Below are positions 57,219 through 64,000 of a DNA stretch of 64,000 nucleotides, one piece after another (within the stretch, counting starts at the first letter, position 1; each line of letters starts with the position of its first letter). Under the pieces are notes generated by a model that did not search any database, was not told the origin of the DNA, and saw only the letters and a list, made by a program, of their open reading frames with translations. Source of the DNA: Sphingomonas sp. TREG-RG-20F-R18-01 (GTDB lineage Bacteria > Pseudomonadota > Alphaproteobacteria > Sphingomonadales > Sphingomonadaceae); the NCBI RefSeq assembly GCF_022662475.1, contig NZ_JAKNQQ010000009.1, positions 37,433 through 101,432 of the forward strand. Direction: 5' to 3'. Made by a program: the position numbers and the translations under genes.

Positions 57219-59135
57219 GTGAGCGGAAGATGGATGCGCAGCGACGAGGGATCGCAGCCGGCTGCGATCGCGTTTTTAGCGCTGATCGGAGTGGTGATGA
57301 GCGCGGCGATCGGCGCGGTCGCCGTCCTGTTCAAGGCGCACTTGCTCAACGCGCATACGCCGTGGCGCAAGGTGCCGGGCGCGCTCTGGGCGCTCAAGGG
57401 CTATCCGATCGTCTATGTGCCGTTCCTGATCGGTTTTGGCATCGGCTTGGTCCTGACCATCATCATCATCATTTCGACGATGTTCACGCGCCAGAAGCTG
57501 CACGGTGAGGCGCGTTGGGCGCGCCCCCCCGAGGTGAAGAAGGGTCTGTTGCTGTCCGAAACCGGCATCGTGCTTGGCAAGTTTAACGGCAAGGTGATGC
57601 GTTTTGGCGGTCCCGAGCATGTCATGCTCGAAGCACCAACCCGCGCCGGCAAGGGTGTGGGCGTCATCATCCCAAACTTGCTCGATTGGCCAGACTCGTT
57701 GGTCGTCCTCGACATCAAGCAGGAGAATTACGACAACACTGCCGGCTATCGGAAGGAGATCCTTCGTCAGATCGTGCTGTTGTTCAATCCGCTCGATACG
57801 GGTGGCCGCACCGTGCGCTGGAACCCGCTCGGTTACATCAACCGGCGCGATCCGGTCGAGGTCATTAACGAGCTGCAGAAGATCGCGGCGATGCTCTACC
57901 CCGACCCCCTCACCGGCGAAAAGTTCTGGGCCGAGGGTGCGCGAACCGCGTTCCTCGGCGTCACCGCCTATATCGCCGCAACTGTCGACGATGGCGAAGA
58001 CGCGCTCCCTTTCACGCTTGGCGAGGTTTATCGACAATTCGCGGCCGTCGATGCCCAGCGGCGCTTCCCCAAGATCATCGCTGCCCGGGAGAAGGCTGGT
58101 AAGCCGCTGTCGACCGCGTGCGTTACGGCTATTCATGATTACACCGGCTCGTCGGCAAACACCTTCTCGGGCCTGCGCCAATCCGTCACGTCGAAAATCA
58201 ATGCCTGGCTGAACCCGTATGTCGATGCGGCGACGTCCGAGAGCGATTTCGATCTGAGCGAGTTCCGCGACAAGCGGATCTCGCTCTACCTCGGCGTCTC
58301 GCCGGACGATCTGGAGCGCGTCGCGCCGATCTACGGCTTGCTTTTCCAGCAGCTCATCGACCGCAACGTCCGCGAGTTGCCGAAGGAGGGTCTGCACCAG
58401 GTCAAGGTGCTGCTCGCACTCGACGAGTTCGCCAGCCTCGGCAAATGCACCGTGCTGGCCAACGCATTCAGCTATGTTGCTGGCTATGGATTGCGGATGC
58501 TGCCGGCGTTCCAGTCGCTCGAGCAGATCCAGGGCGTCTATGGCGACAAGGTGGCGGCCGACATCGAGCGCAACTGCGCCGTGCGGCTCGTGCTGCGTCC
58601 GGCCGCTTTGTCCGAGGCGAAGAAGATCTCGGACCAGCTCGGCAGCTACACGTATAAGGCACGCTCGCGCTCGATGGGCACCTGGGGTGGCGGAGGCGGG
58701 TCGACGTCCGAGTCCGACCAGCGCCGGCCGCTGATGCTCCCGCAGGAGGTCGAGCTGCTGCCGGAAAACGATCTGATCGTTTTCCGTCGCGGCATGTACG
58801 CGACCTACGGCAAGAAGGTCCGCTATTACGCGGAGAAGCACCTGATCGAGCGGACCAAGATTCCGGCGCCGCAAATGCCGCCAATTCGCGTCGACCCCGC
58901 GATCGCAGCCAATAGCTTGCGCGTGATCGAGGCGACCCAGGCGGCCGCTGCCGCAGCCGCCACGACGCCGGGGGGCCCGTCCGCGTCTGAAGTCGCCAGC
59001 CCGAGCGGAAGCGAAGTGAAGAGGGGGCGGAGATTGAACCATGCTGCCATCGAGGATTGCCTTGCCGTTTCGCCAAAACAGCAGGTCCGCACGCTCTTCG
59101 ACGGTCTTTGCATGGTCGGAGAGAAAGCTGCGTAA
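57219..59135 (+). CDS. virD4: VirD4 coupling protein
   Basis: A 638-residue T4SS coupling ATPase starting at GTG 57219. It has N-terminal transmembrane helices ('AFLALIGVVMSAAIGAVAVL', 'VPFLIGFGIGLVLTIIIIIS'), Walker A 'EAPTRAGKGVGVIIPNLL' (about 140) and Walker B 'VLLALDEFASLG' (about 400). It recruits the relaxosome to the channel. As the last gene of the operon it argues for a relaxase outside the window. Confidence 0.96.
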   Translation: MSGRWMRSDEGSQPAAIAFLALIGVVMSAAIGAVAVLFKAHLLNAHTPWRKVPGALWALKGYPIVYVPFLIGFGIGLVLTIIIIISTMFTRQKLHGEARWARPPEVKKGLLLSETGIVLGKFNGKVMRFGGPEHVMLEAPTRAGKGVGVIIPNLLDWPDSLVVLDIKQENYDNTAGYRKEILRQIVLLFNPLDTGGRTVRWNPLGYINRRDPVEVINELQKIAAMLYPDPLTGEKFWAEGARTAFLGVTAYIAATVDDGEDALPFTLGEVYRQFAAVDAQRRFPKIIAAREKAGKPLSTACVTAIHDYTGSSANTFSGLRQSVTSKINAWLNPYVDAATSESDFDLSEFRDKRISLYLGVSPDDLERVAPIYGLLFQQLIDRNVRELPKEGLHQVKVLLALDEFASLGKCTVLANAFSYVAGYGLRMLPAFQSLEQIQGVYGDKVAADIERNCAVRLVLRPAALSEAKKISDQLGSYTYKARSRSMGTWGGGGGSTSESDQRRPLMLPQEVELLPENDLIVFRRGMYATYGKKVRYYAEKHLIERTKIPAPQMPPIRVDPAIAANSLRVIEATQAAAAAAATTPGGPSASEVASPSGSEVKRGRRLNHAAIEDCLAVSPKQQVRTLFDGLCMVGEKAA

Positions 59136-59371
59136 CACAATGAACATCTCGCGACACAACGACCGCAGTCCCGCCATTCAAGGGGAATGACATGAACGAC
59201 GTAGTGTTACCTGTGACGGGGTCGGGACCGGTATCACGTCGCGGTCGCGCCTACAGGCGCAGTCGCACCAGATCCTACGGACTTATAATCTGTAGGAATG
59301 AATTGATAATATCAGCGGATTTGCTCCACGCCTAAGATCCCTCCACATGGTGGCGGTTGGAGGTGCTGGTC
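59136..59371. other. Interval between transfer operon and catabolic block
   Basis: Holds one short plus-strand frame (59192-59335, 47 codons) behind GGGGAATG, without recognisable content. It also holds a stem CCTACGGA/TCTGTAGG at 59274-59296 with a 7-base loop. The composition is more A/T-rich than both sides, as at a junction. Confidence 0.4.
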
Positions 59372-59950
59372 ATGACGAAAACGTCCGCGAGATGCGCGAG
59401 CTCTGTCGAGACAGCGGCCATGCCCGCAGTGTTGTACGATTTGCAAAAAAACCTGCGCCCAGCCTTTCTTGATGCCATGCGCTTGGTGCCGGGTGCAGTC
59501 GCTATCATAGCTACAGCCTATGAAGGTATGCGGGGAGGCTTAGCAGCGACGGCGTGGAGTTCGCTCAGCGCTGATCCACCAACGATGCTTGCCTGCGTGA
59601 ACCGGAATGCGTCGGCGCATGACTTGATCGGCAGGGCTGGGGCGTTCAGCATCAACCTGCTTGATGCCGATCACATCGAGACGGCGGCGATCTTCTCGGC
59701 GCAGCGCGGCTTAAGCGGGACCGATCGTTTCCTGCCCGACCAGTGGGAGGCGGGGGCGGGCGGCCAACCCCTTTTCCGCAAGGCAGTAGCCGCTTTCGAA
59801 TGCCGCCTTAACGACATGCACGACACCGGATCACACAGCCTGCTCATCGGTCAGGTTTTGGAGGTCCGCGCCCGGCCCGAAGGGCGGCCACTGCTCTATC
59901 GTGAGGGGACCTATGCCTATGCTGTGGCACACGAGGGAGTGAAGGCATGA
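59372..59950 (+). CDS. Flavin reductase (HpaC-like, NAD(P)H:flavin oxidoreductase)
   Basis: A 192-residue flavin reductase-like domain protein: 'MRLVPGAVAIIATAYEGMRG', 'GLAATAWSSLSADPPTMLAC', 'VNRNASAHDLIGRAGAFSIN' and a terminal 'GTYAYAVAH'. It supplies reduced FMN or FAD to a two-component monooxygenase. ATG 59372 has GGAGGT 7 nt upstream. It overlaps ribB by 4 bp, so flavin supply and reduction are produced together. Confidence 0.9.
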   Translation: MTKTSARCASSVETAAMPAVLYDLQKNLRPAFLDAMRLVPGAVAIIATAYEGMRGGLAATAWSSLSADPPTMLACVNRNASAHDLIGRAGAFSINLLDADHIETAAIFSAQRGLSGTDRFLPDQWEAGAGGQPLFRKAVAAFECRLNDMHDTGSHSLLIGQVLEVRARPEGRPLLYREGTYAYAVAHEGVKA

Positions 59951-61092
59951 CGACCGCGCTCGCTACGCCCGCCGAGATCGTCGACGAGGCACGCAACGGG
60001 CGGATGTTCATTCTGGTCGACGACGAGGATCGAGAGAATGAGGGCGACCTCGTTATGCCCGCGCAGATGGCGACCCCCGACGCGATCAACTTTATGGCGC
60101 TTCACGGCCGAGGGCTGATCTGCCTCGCGCTGACGCAAGCCCGCGCTGATAAGCTCGGTCTTAAGCCGATGTCCGTCCGCAACGGCTGCGCTCACGGCAC
60201 CGCGTTCACCACCTCGATCGAGGCGCGAACTGGCGTCACCACGGGAATCTCGGCTGGGGATCGCGCCCGGACGACCGCGGTGGCGATCGATGCGGCATGC
60301 GGGCCGGAGGACATTGTCACGCCCGGGCATGTGTTCCCACTGGTGGCAAGGGACGGGGGCGTACTGGTCCGGGCCGGGCATACCGAGGCCGCGGTCGACG
60401 TGGCGCGGCTCGCTGGGCTGAACCCGTCGGGGGTGATCTGCGAGATCATGAACGACGACGGCAGCATGGCGCGGCTGCCTGACCTGGCGGTCTTCGCCGA
60501 GCGGCACGGACTGAAGATCGGCACCATCCGCGACCTGATCGCCTATCGCATGCGCCACGACCATTTGGTGCGCTCTGTAGCGGAGGCCAGCTTCGACAGC
60601 GTTCACGGCGGACGATGGACGGCGCGTACGTACCGGAACGAGGTGGACGGGTCCGAGCATGTCGCATTGCTCAAGGGTGCTCCGCCATTTGCCGAGCCAG
60701 TGCTAGTCCGCATGCACGCGAGTTCGCCATTTAATGACGTGTTCGGCGAACGCCATGCCAGTACGGGTCTTCTTCAAGCAGCGATGGAAGAAATTGGGGA
60801 GGAAGGCGTGGGTGTGGTCGTCGTTGTGAGGGGCGCGACACCTGCTGCCTTGTCAAACGCTTTTGCTCGGCGCGCAGCCAGCATGCCGCTGGAGCTGCGC
60901 GAATACGGCGTTGGCGCTCAAATCCTGGCGGGCCTTGGCATTCACCGTCTGACGCTGCTTACCAACTCGCAGCGACTGCCCGTCAGTATCGCGGGTTATG
61001 GCATCGAGATCGTCGAACGCCGCGCGCTCGCAGCGCGACTGCCTGGTCCAGCGCGCGAGCCGATAATGGAAACGCATGATGGCCGATGCTGA
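59947..61092 (+). CDS. RibB-like DHBP synthase with degenerate GTP-cyclohydrolase II domain
   Basis: A 381-residue protein. The N-terminal 3,4-dihydroxy-2-butanone 4-phosphate synthase domain is intact: 'FILVDDEDRENEGDLVMPAQ', 'FMALHGRGLICLAL', 'TPGHVFPL' and 'RAGHTEAAVDVARLAG'. The C-terminal domain aligns with GCHII ('DVFGERHAST', 'REYGVGAQILAGLGIHRLTL') but lacks the three zinc cysteines of RibA, so only the butanone-phosphate step is likely. It boosts flavin supply for the neighbouring enzymes. Confidence 0.9.
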   Translation: MTTALATPAEIVDEARNGRMFILVDDEDRENEGDLVMPAQMATPDAINFMALHGRGLICLALTQARADKLGLKPMSVRNGCAHGTAFTTSIEARTGVTTGISAGDRARTTAVAIDAACGPEDIVTPGHVFPLVARDGGVLVRAGHTEAAVDVARLAGLNPSGVICEIMNDDGSMARLPDLAVFAERHGLKIGTIRDLIAYRMRHDHLVRSVAEASFDSVHGGRWTARTYRNEVDGSEHVALLKGAPPFAEPVLVRMHASSPFNDVFGERHASTGLLQAAMEEIGEEGVGVVVVVRGATPAALSNAFARRAASMPLELREYGVGAQILAGLGIHRLTLLTNSQRLPVSIAGYGIEIVERRALAARLPGPAREPIMETHDGRC

Positions 61093-62242
61093 CCAGCGCG
61101 CGATCCGGGTAGTGATCGCACGTGGAGGCACGAGCCGCGGCCTATACCTCCACGAACGCGATCTACCCCCACCCGGCGTCGCGCGCGACAGGTTACTGGC
61201 GAGGCTGATGGGGTCGCCAGACCTATTGCAGATCGACGGGCTAGGTGGTTCACGCCCAATCACATCCAAAGTTGCAATTGTGGCTCGGTCGACACGCGCG
61301 GATGTCGACGTTGATTACACCTTCGCGCAGGTCGATATCGCCACGGCCGGAGTGGGTTATCAGGGGAATTGTGGGAACATCTCGGCCGGAGTCGGACCTT
61401 TTGCGATCGACGAAGGATTGGTCGAGGCGCGCGAGGGCATGACGGAGGTTCGCATCTTCAACACCAACTCCCAGCGGCTGCTCGTCGCAGGCGTGCCGGT
61501 GCATGGCGGGCGCGCCGCGGTGTGTGGCGATTTCGTGGTTCCCGGCGTGCCGGGTAGTGGCGCGGAGATCACGATGAATTGGGCCGCGACAGTGGGCACA
61601 GCTACGGGCAGCCTGCTGCCAACCGGACGCCCAGTCGACAGAATCGAGTTGGAGAATGGCGGGAGGATTGAAGCGAGCCTATTCGACGCAGCCAATCCGT
61701 GCGTCTGGGTGCGAGGTCATGACCTAGGACTGATCGGCGACGAGACCCAGGACGCGATCAACGGCAACGCGCGTCTTTTGCAATTCGTGCGCGAGGTGCG
61801 CGGCAAGGCAGCGGTGCTGTTCGGGTTGGTAGGCGACTGGCGAGAGGCGGAAGAGCGCGCGGCCGGACTGCCCATGCTGGGGCTGTTGTCTCCACCGATC
61901 GCTTACCGAACCATCAACGGCGAAGGCGTTGCCGCGGACGCAATGGACCTGCGCGTCCATCTAATCTTCATGGGCGTGCTGCACGAGTCGATCGCGGGTA
62001 CCGGTTCAATTTGCCTCGCCGCCGCAGCGCGCACGCCGGATTCTATCGCGCACGGCCTCGCCATCAACCCCGACGCGCCGCTACTTCGGATCGGCCATCC
62101 TTCAGGTGTGACGCCGACACGCGTACGCGCGAGCCATACCGCGGAACGGCCCCATGTTCGTTTCGACGAGCTCGGTTTCAGCCGTACCGCTCGTCGCATC
62201 ATGGCGGGAGAAGCTTACTATCCTGCCGGGCTGCTCGGCTGA
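61076..62242 (+). CDS. PrpF-family isomerase (4-oxalomesaconate tautomerase-like)
   Basis: A 388-residue protein of the PrpF/diaminopimelate-epimerase fold: 'RVVIARGGTSRGLYLHERDL', 'LLARLMGSPDLLQIDGLGG', 'VGYQGNCGNISAGVGPFAID' and 'AGTGSICLAAAARTPDSIAH'. Family members isomerise unsaturated dicarboxylic acids such as aconitate or 4-oxalomesaconate (GalD) in aromatic ring degradation. The usual second Cys of epimerases is replaced. It overlaps the ribB-like gene by 17 bp and the convergent LysR gene by 25 bp. Confidence 0.88.
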   Translation: MMADADQRAIRVVIARGGTSRGLYLHERDLPPPGVARDRLLARLMGSPDLLQIDGLGGSRPITSKVAIVARSTRADVDVDYTFAQVDIATAGVGYQGNCGNISAGVGPFAIDEGLVEAREGMTEVRIFNTNSQRLLVAGVPVHGGRAAVCGDFVVPGVPGSGAEITMNWAATVGTATGSLLPTGRPVDRIELENGGRIEASLFDAANPCVWVRGHDLGLIGDETQDAINGNARLLQFVREVRGKAAVLFGLVGDWREAEERAAGLPMLGLLSPPIAYRTINGEGVAADAMDLRVHLIFMGVLHESIAGTGSICLAAAARTPDSIAHGLAINPDAPLLRIGHPSGVTPTRVRASHTAERPHVRFDELGFSRTARRIMAGEAYYPAGLLG

Positions 62243-63192
62243 GTCTGCATGCGCCGCACCTCTGGTGCGTCGGGGTAGGCCATGTGCACGGCGCGGCGCA
62301 GATGCTCGCGGAAGCGCATCGCAGGGCCGGACAGGTTCCGTCCGGTCGCGGTGACGATGCCGATCGTACGCAGTATTTCGCAGTCCTCGATCTCCACGAG
62401 TCCGATAGTCGGGCGAAATTCGGCAGGAATCAATGTTGAGGGATGGATGCAGACGCCAAGACCCGCGGCGGCCATGGCGAGGAGGGTCATGACGTTGGTG
62501 ACGCCGCGGGCTGGGGCCGAGAGCGTGATGTCCAGCCCGCGCGCCGCAGCCGCTTCCTCGATCGCGCGGCGCAACGCGACATGGCCATCGGGGCTGAGTA
62601 TCGAATATCTCAGGACCTCGGCGAAGGTCGCCGAGCCCTTTTGTAGCAACGGGTGGCCAAGCGGGGTCACGGCAACGCAGCGATCAGCGAGCAGCGGCTC
62701 AAAGGCAAGTGCGGGATTAGAACGCTCGAGGACCATCACTGCCATGTCGCATTCGCCGTCCAAAACTTCGGCGACGGCTGCATCGGGAATACGATCTCGG
62801 AGCCGTACGCTGATATCGGGATGCGCCTCCGCGAAGCTGCCTAAAATAGGAGCGAGCGCGACCGACGCTATCATCATGGTCGCGGCGACTTCGACCTGCC
62901 GTCGGCGCATACCTGTCTCGGCGTGAAACTCTTGCAACAGGTCGCGGAGCGCCCGAAGCGTTATCGAGGCACGCTCGTGAAGTCGGCGGCCATGTTGGGT
63001 CAACTCGACCTTGCGCGTCGTTCGTTCGAGCAGGCGGACGTTCAGTTTCTCTTCGAGCCGCTTGACGCGGTTGCTGATGGACGGCTGCGACAAAGCGAGG
63101 CGTTCGGCAGCGCGGCTGAAGCTGCCTTGGTCGGCGACTGCGAGGAAGGTTTGAAGATCTTCCAGTGATATGTCGAAGCGTTCTTTATCCAT
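62218..63192 (-). CDS. LysR-family regulator of the catabolic block
   Basis: A 324-residue protein: HTH 'ISLEDLQTFLAVADQGSFSR', 'AAERLALSQPSISNRVKRLE', then 'RLLERTTRKVELTQHG', and a periplasmic-binding-like co-inducer domain (about 95-300) with 'CDMAVMVLERSNPALAFEPL'. It is divergent from the MFS transporter gene and convergent with the PrpF-like gene, so it probably responds to a pathway intermediate. Confidence 0.92.
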   Translation of the reverse strand: MDKERFDISLEDLQTFLAVADQGSFSRAAERLALSQPSISNRVKRLEEKLNVRLLERTTRKVELTQHGRRLHERASITLRALRDLLQEFHAETGMRRRQVEVAATMMIASVALAPILGSFAEAHPDISVRLRDRIPDAAVAEVLDGECDMAVMVLERSNPALAFEPLLADRCVAVTPLGHPLLQKGSATFAEVLRYSILSPDGHVALRRAIEEAAAARGLDITLSAPARGVTNVMTLLAMAAAGLGVCIHPSTLIPAEFRPTIGLVEIEDCEILRTIGIVTATGRNLSGPAMRFREHLRRAVHMAYPDAPEVRRMQTQPSSPAG

Positions 63193-63219
63193 GCTGCCTC
63201 CGCTAATAGCTGTTATGTT

Positions 63220-63234
63220 ATAGTCCTGCGCTAT
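63220..63234. promoter_or_regulatory. LysR-type T-N11-A box
   Basis: ATAG-N7-CTAT (63220-63234), 27 bp before the lysR start and in the interval shared with the transporter gene. This is the expected form and place for the recognition site of the adjacent regulator. Confidence 0.6.
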
Positions 63235-63350
63235 GAAAAGATAACGGAACGTCATTTGCCTGCCAGTCGGTTGCCTCGCCAGGGTGACAATAGAATCAAA
63301 CGCTCCTGACGTTTGCGCGTAAGACGGAGCTGTACGCTGGAGAGGCTGCC

Positions 63351-64000
63351 ATTCACGTTGACATAGGCGCGACCCGCGCCGGCGATGCAGAGGTCGCGCA
63401 CCCCTATCCGGTGGCTCGGCAGGCTTGGACAATGGTCGGCCTGCTGATGGTCGCGAACATCTTCTCGTTCGTCGACCGCCAGATCATCAGCCTGCTCGTC
63501 GATCCGATCCGGGAGGACCTCGGTATCACCGACGTGCAAGTCAGCTTGCTGATCGGACCAGCCTTTGCGGTGTTTTTTTGCGTCATGGCACTGCCGCTCG
63601 GCCGCATGGTCGATACACGCAATCGCATTCGGCTGGCGGCGGTGGGTGTCGGATTGTGGAGCTTGGCAACGTTGCTGAGCGGCTTCGCCGATACCTTCAC
63701 GCATTTGTTCATTGCCCGCATCGGCGTCGCCGCTGGGGAGGCGGCGCTGTTTCCGGCGGCTAATTCGCTGATTGCCGACAGCTTCCCTCCGCATCGTCGC
63801 GCCCGCGCGATCGGCCTGTTTGCGCTCGCTATCTACCTTGGCAGCGGCTTCGCGTTGCTGTTTGGCGGCGCGGTCGTCGGCTGGGCCGAGAGCGACGCCA
63901 TCCGTCAGGCTATGCCGGGAATGTTCGCCGGGTTCGCATCTTGGCAGCTCGTGCTGCTAGCGGTTGGCGCACCTGGCTTGATTGTTGCTGCCCTGATCGC
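63351..64000 (+). CDS. MFS transporter (spinster/ACS-like), truncated by window end
   Basis: The open frame reads 'MVGLLMVANIFSFVDRQIIS', 'LLVDPIREDLGITDVQVSLL', 'AVFFCVMALPLGRMVDTRNR' and more membrane helices, the N-terminal half of an MFS permease with the loop 2-3 motif. It probably imports the substrate of the pathway. The start is uncertain: GGAGAGG lies 5 nt before an ATT at 63351, while GTG 63411 and ATG 63432 have no RBS. The 3' part lies outside. Confidence 0.85.
   Translation, partial: MHVDIGATRAGDAEVAHPYPVARQAWTMVGLLMVANIFSFVDRQIISLLVDPIREDLGITDVQVSLLIGPAFAVFFCVMALPLGRMVDTRNRIRLAAVGVGLWSLATLLSGFADTFTHLFIARIGVAAGEAALFPAANSLIADSFPPHRRARAIGLFALAIYLGSGFALLFGGAVVGWAESDAIRQAMPGMFAGFASWQLVLLAVGAPGLIVAALI

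Noticed and set aside
59274..59296. Stem with a CTTATAA loop that resembles a tRNA anticodon arm
   Set aside because: No acceptor stem, D-arm or T-arm (no GTTCGA) can be placed around it, so it is a plain hairpin.

Overview
The window looks like about 59 kb of a conjugative plasmid from an alphaproteobacterium, most likely a sphingomonad (Sphingomonas, Sphingobium or Novosphingobium type), followed by the start of a catabolic gene block. The evidence is GC-rich DNA, an RPA-type replication initiator with iterons, a small ParA with a ribbon-helix-helix partner, a complete VirB/VirD4 transfer apparatus, and accessory families that typically travel together on sphingomonad plasmids (ArdC, VbhA-like, DUF3768, DUF2493, DUF6884, DUF6927, strawberry-notch helicase-methylase). 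No rRNA, tRNA or CRISPR array was found. Family names come from reading motifs, not from a search.

Layout. (1) 0-2.1 kb: parA and a small partner on the minus strand, palindromes upstream of parA, then a serine resolvase with an array of res-like half-sites. (2) 2.1-5.7 kb: a frameshifted gene, then a restriction-modification cassette (RHH protein, C5 cytosine methylase, Eco29kI-like nuclease) abutting a 3' remnant of umuC. (3) 6.1-8.1 kb: a small envelope-like protein and an IS110-family transposase. (4) 8.3-12 kb: small plasmid genes, including an orphan VbhA-type antitoxin. (5) 12.6-15.8 kb: a plus-strand PAS hybrid histidine kinase. (6) 16.2-38.1 kb: a long, almost entirely minus-strand region of housekeeping and probable anti-defence genes: two SSBs, ArdC, two PP-loop (PAPS-reductase-like) proteins, a ParB-domain protein, a 1406-residue methylase-helicase, a Toprim primase-like protein and three nuclease-like proteins. 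(7) 38.4-44.3 kb: replication module (HTH protein, repA, eight iterons), XRE and LysR regulators, a GNAT-XRE pair and a recombinase-like HTH protein. (8) 44.5-59.1 kb: one plus-strand transfer operon: M15 peptidase, virB1, an LPD7 protein, virB2-virB11 with an EexN-like entry-exclusion lipoprotein between virB5 and virB6, and virD4. No relaxase or oriT was recognised. (9) 59.4-64 kb: flavin reductase, RibB-like, PrpF-like isomerase, a divergent LysR gene and an MFS transporter cut by the window end. This block looks like the edge of a flavin-dependent catabolic cluster.

The most unusual signal is non-coding. Several unrelated minus-strand genes are preceded by long hairpin elements whose sequence families recur across the plasmid. 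In the three family B copies the outer stems differ completely in sequence yet remain self-complementary, and each ends 38-43 nt before a start codon. That is covariation evidence for selected structure. With the co-oriented ssb, ardC and antitoxin genes, one testable reading is a conjugative leading region expressed from folded single-stranded promoters or structured RNA leaders.
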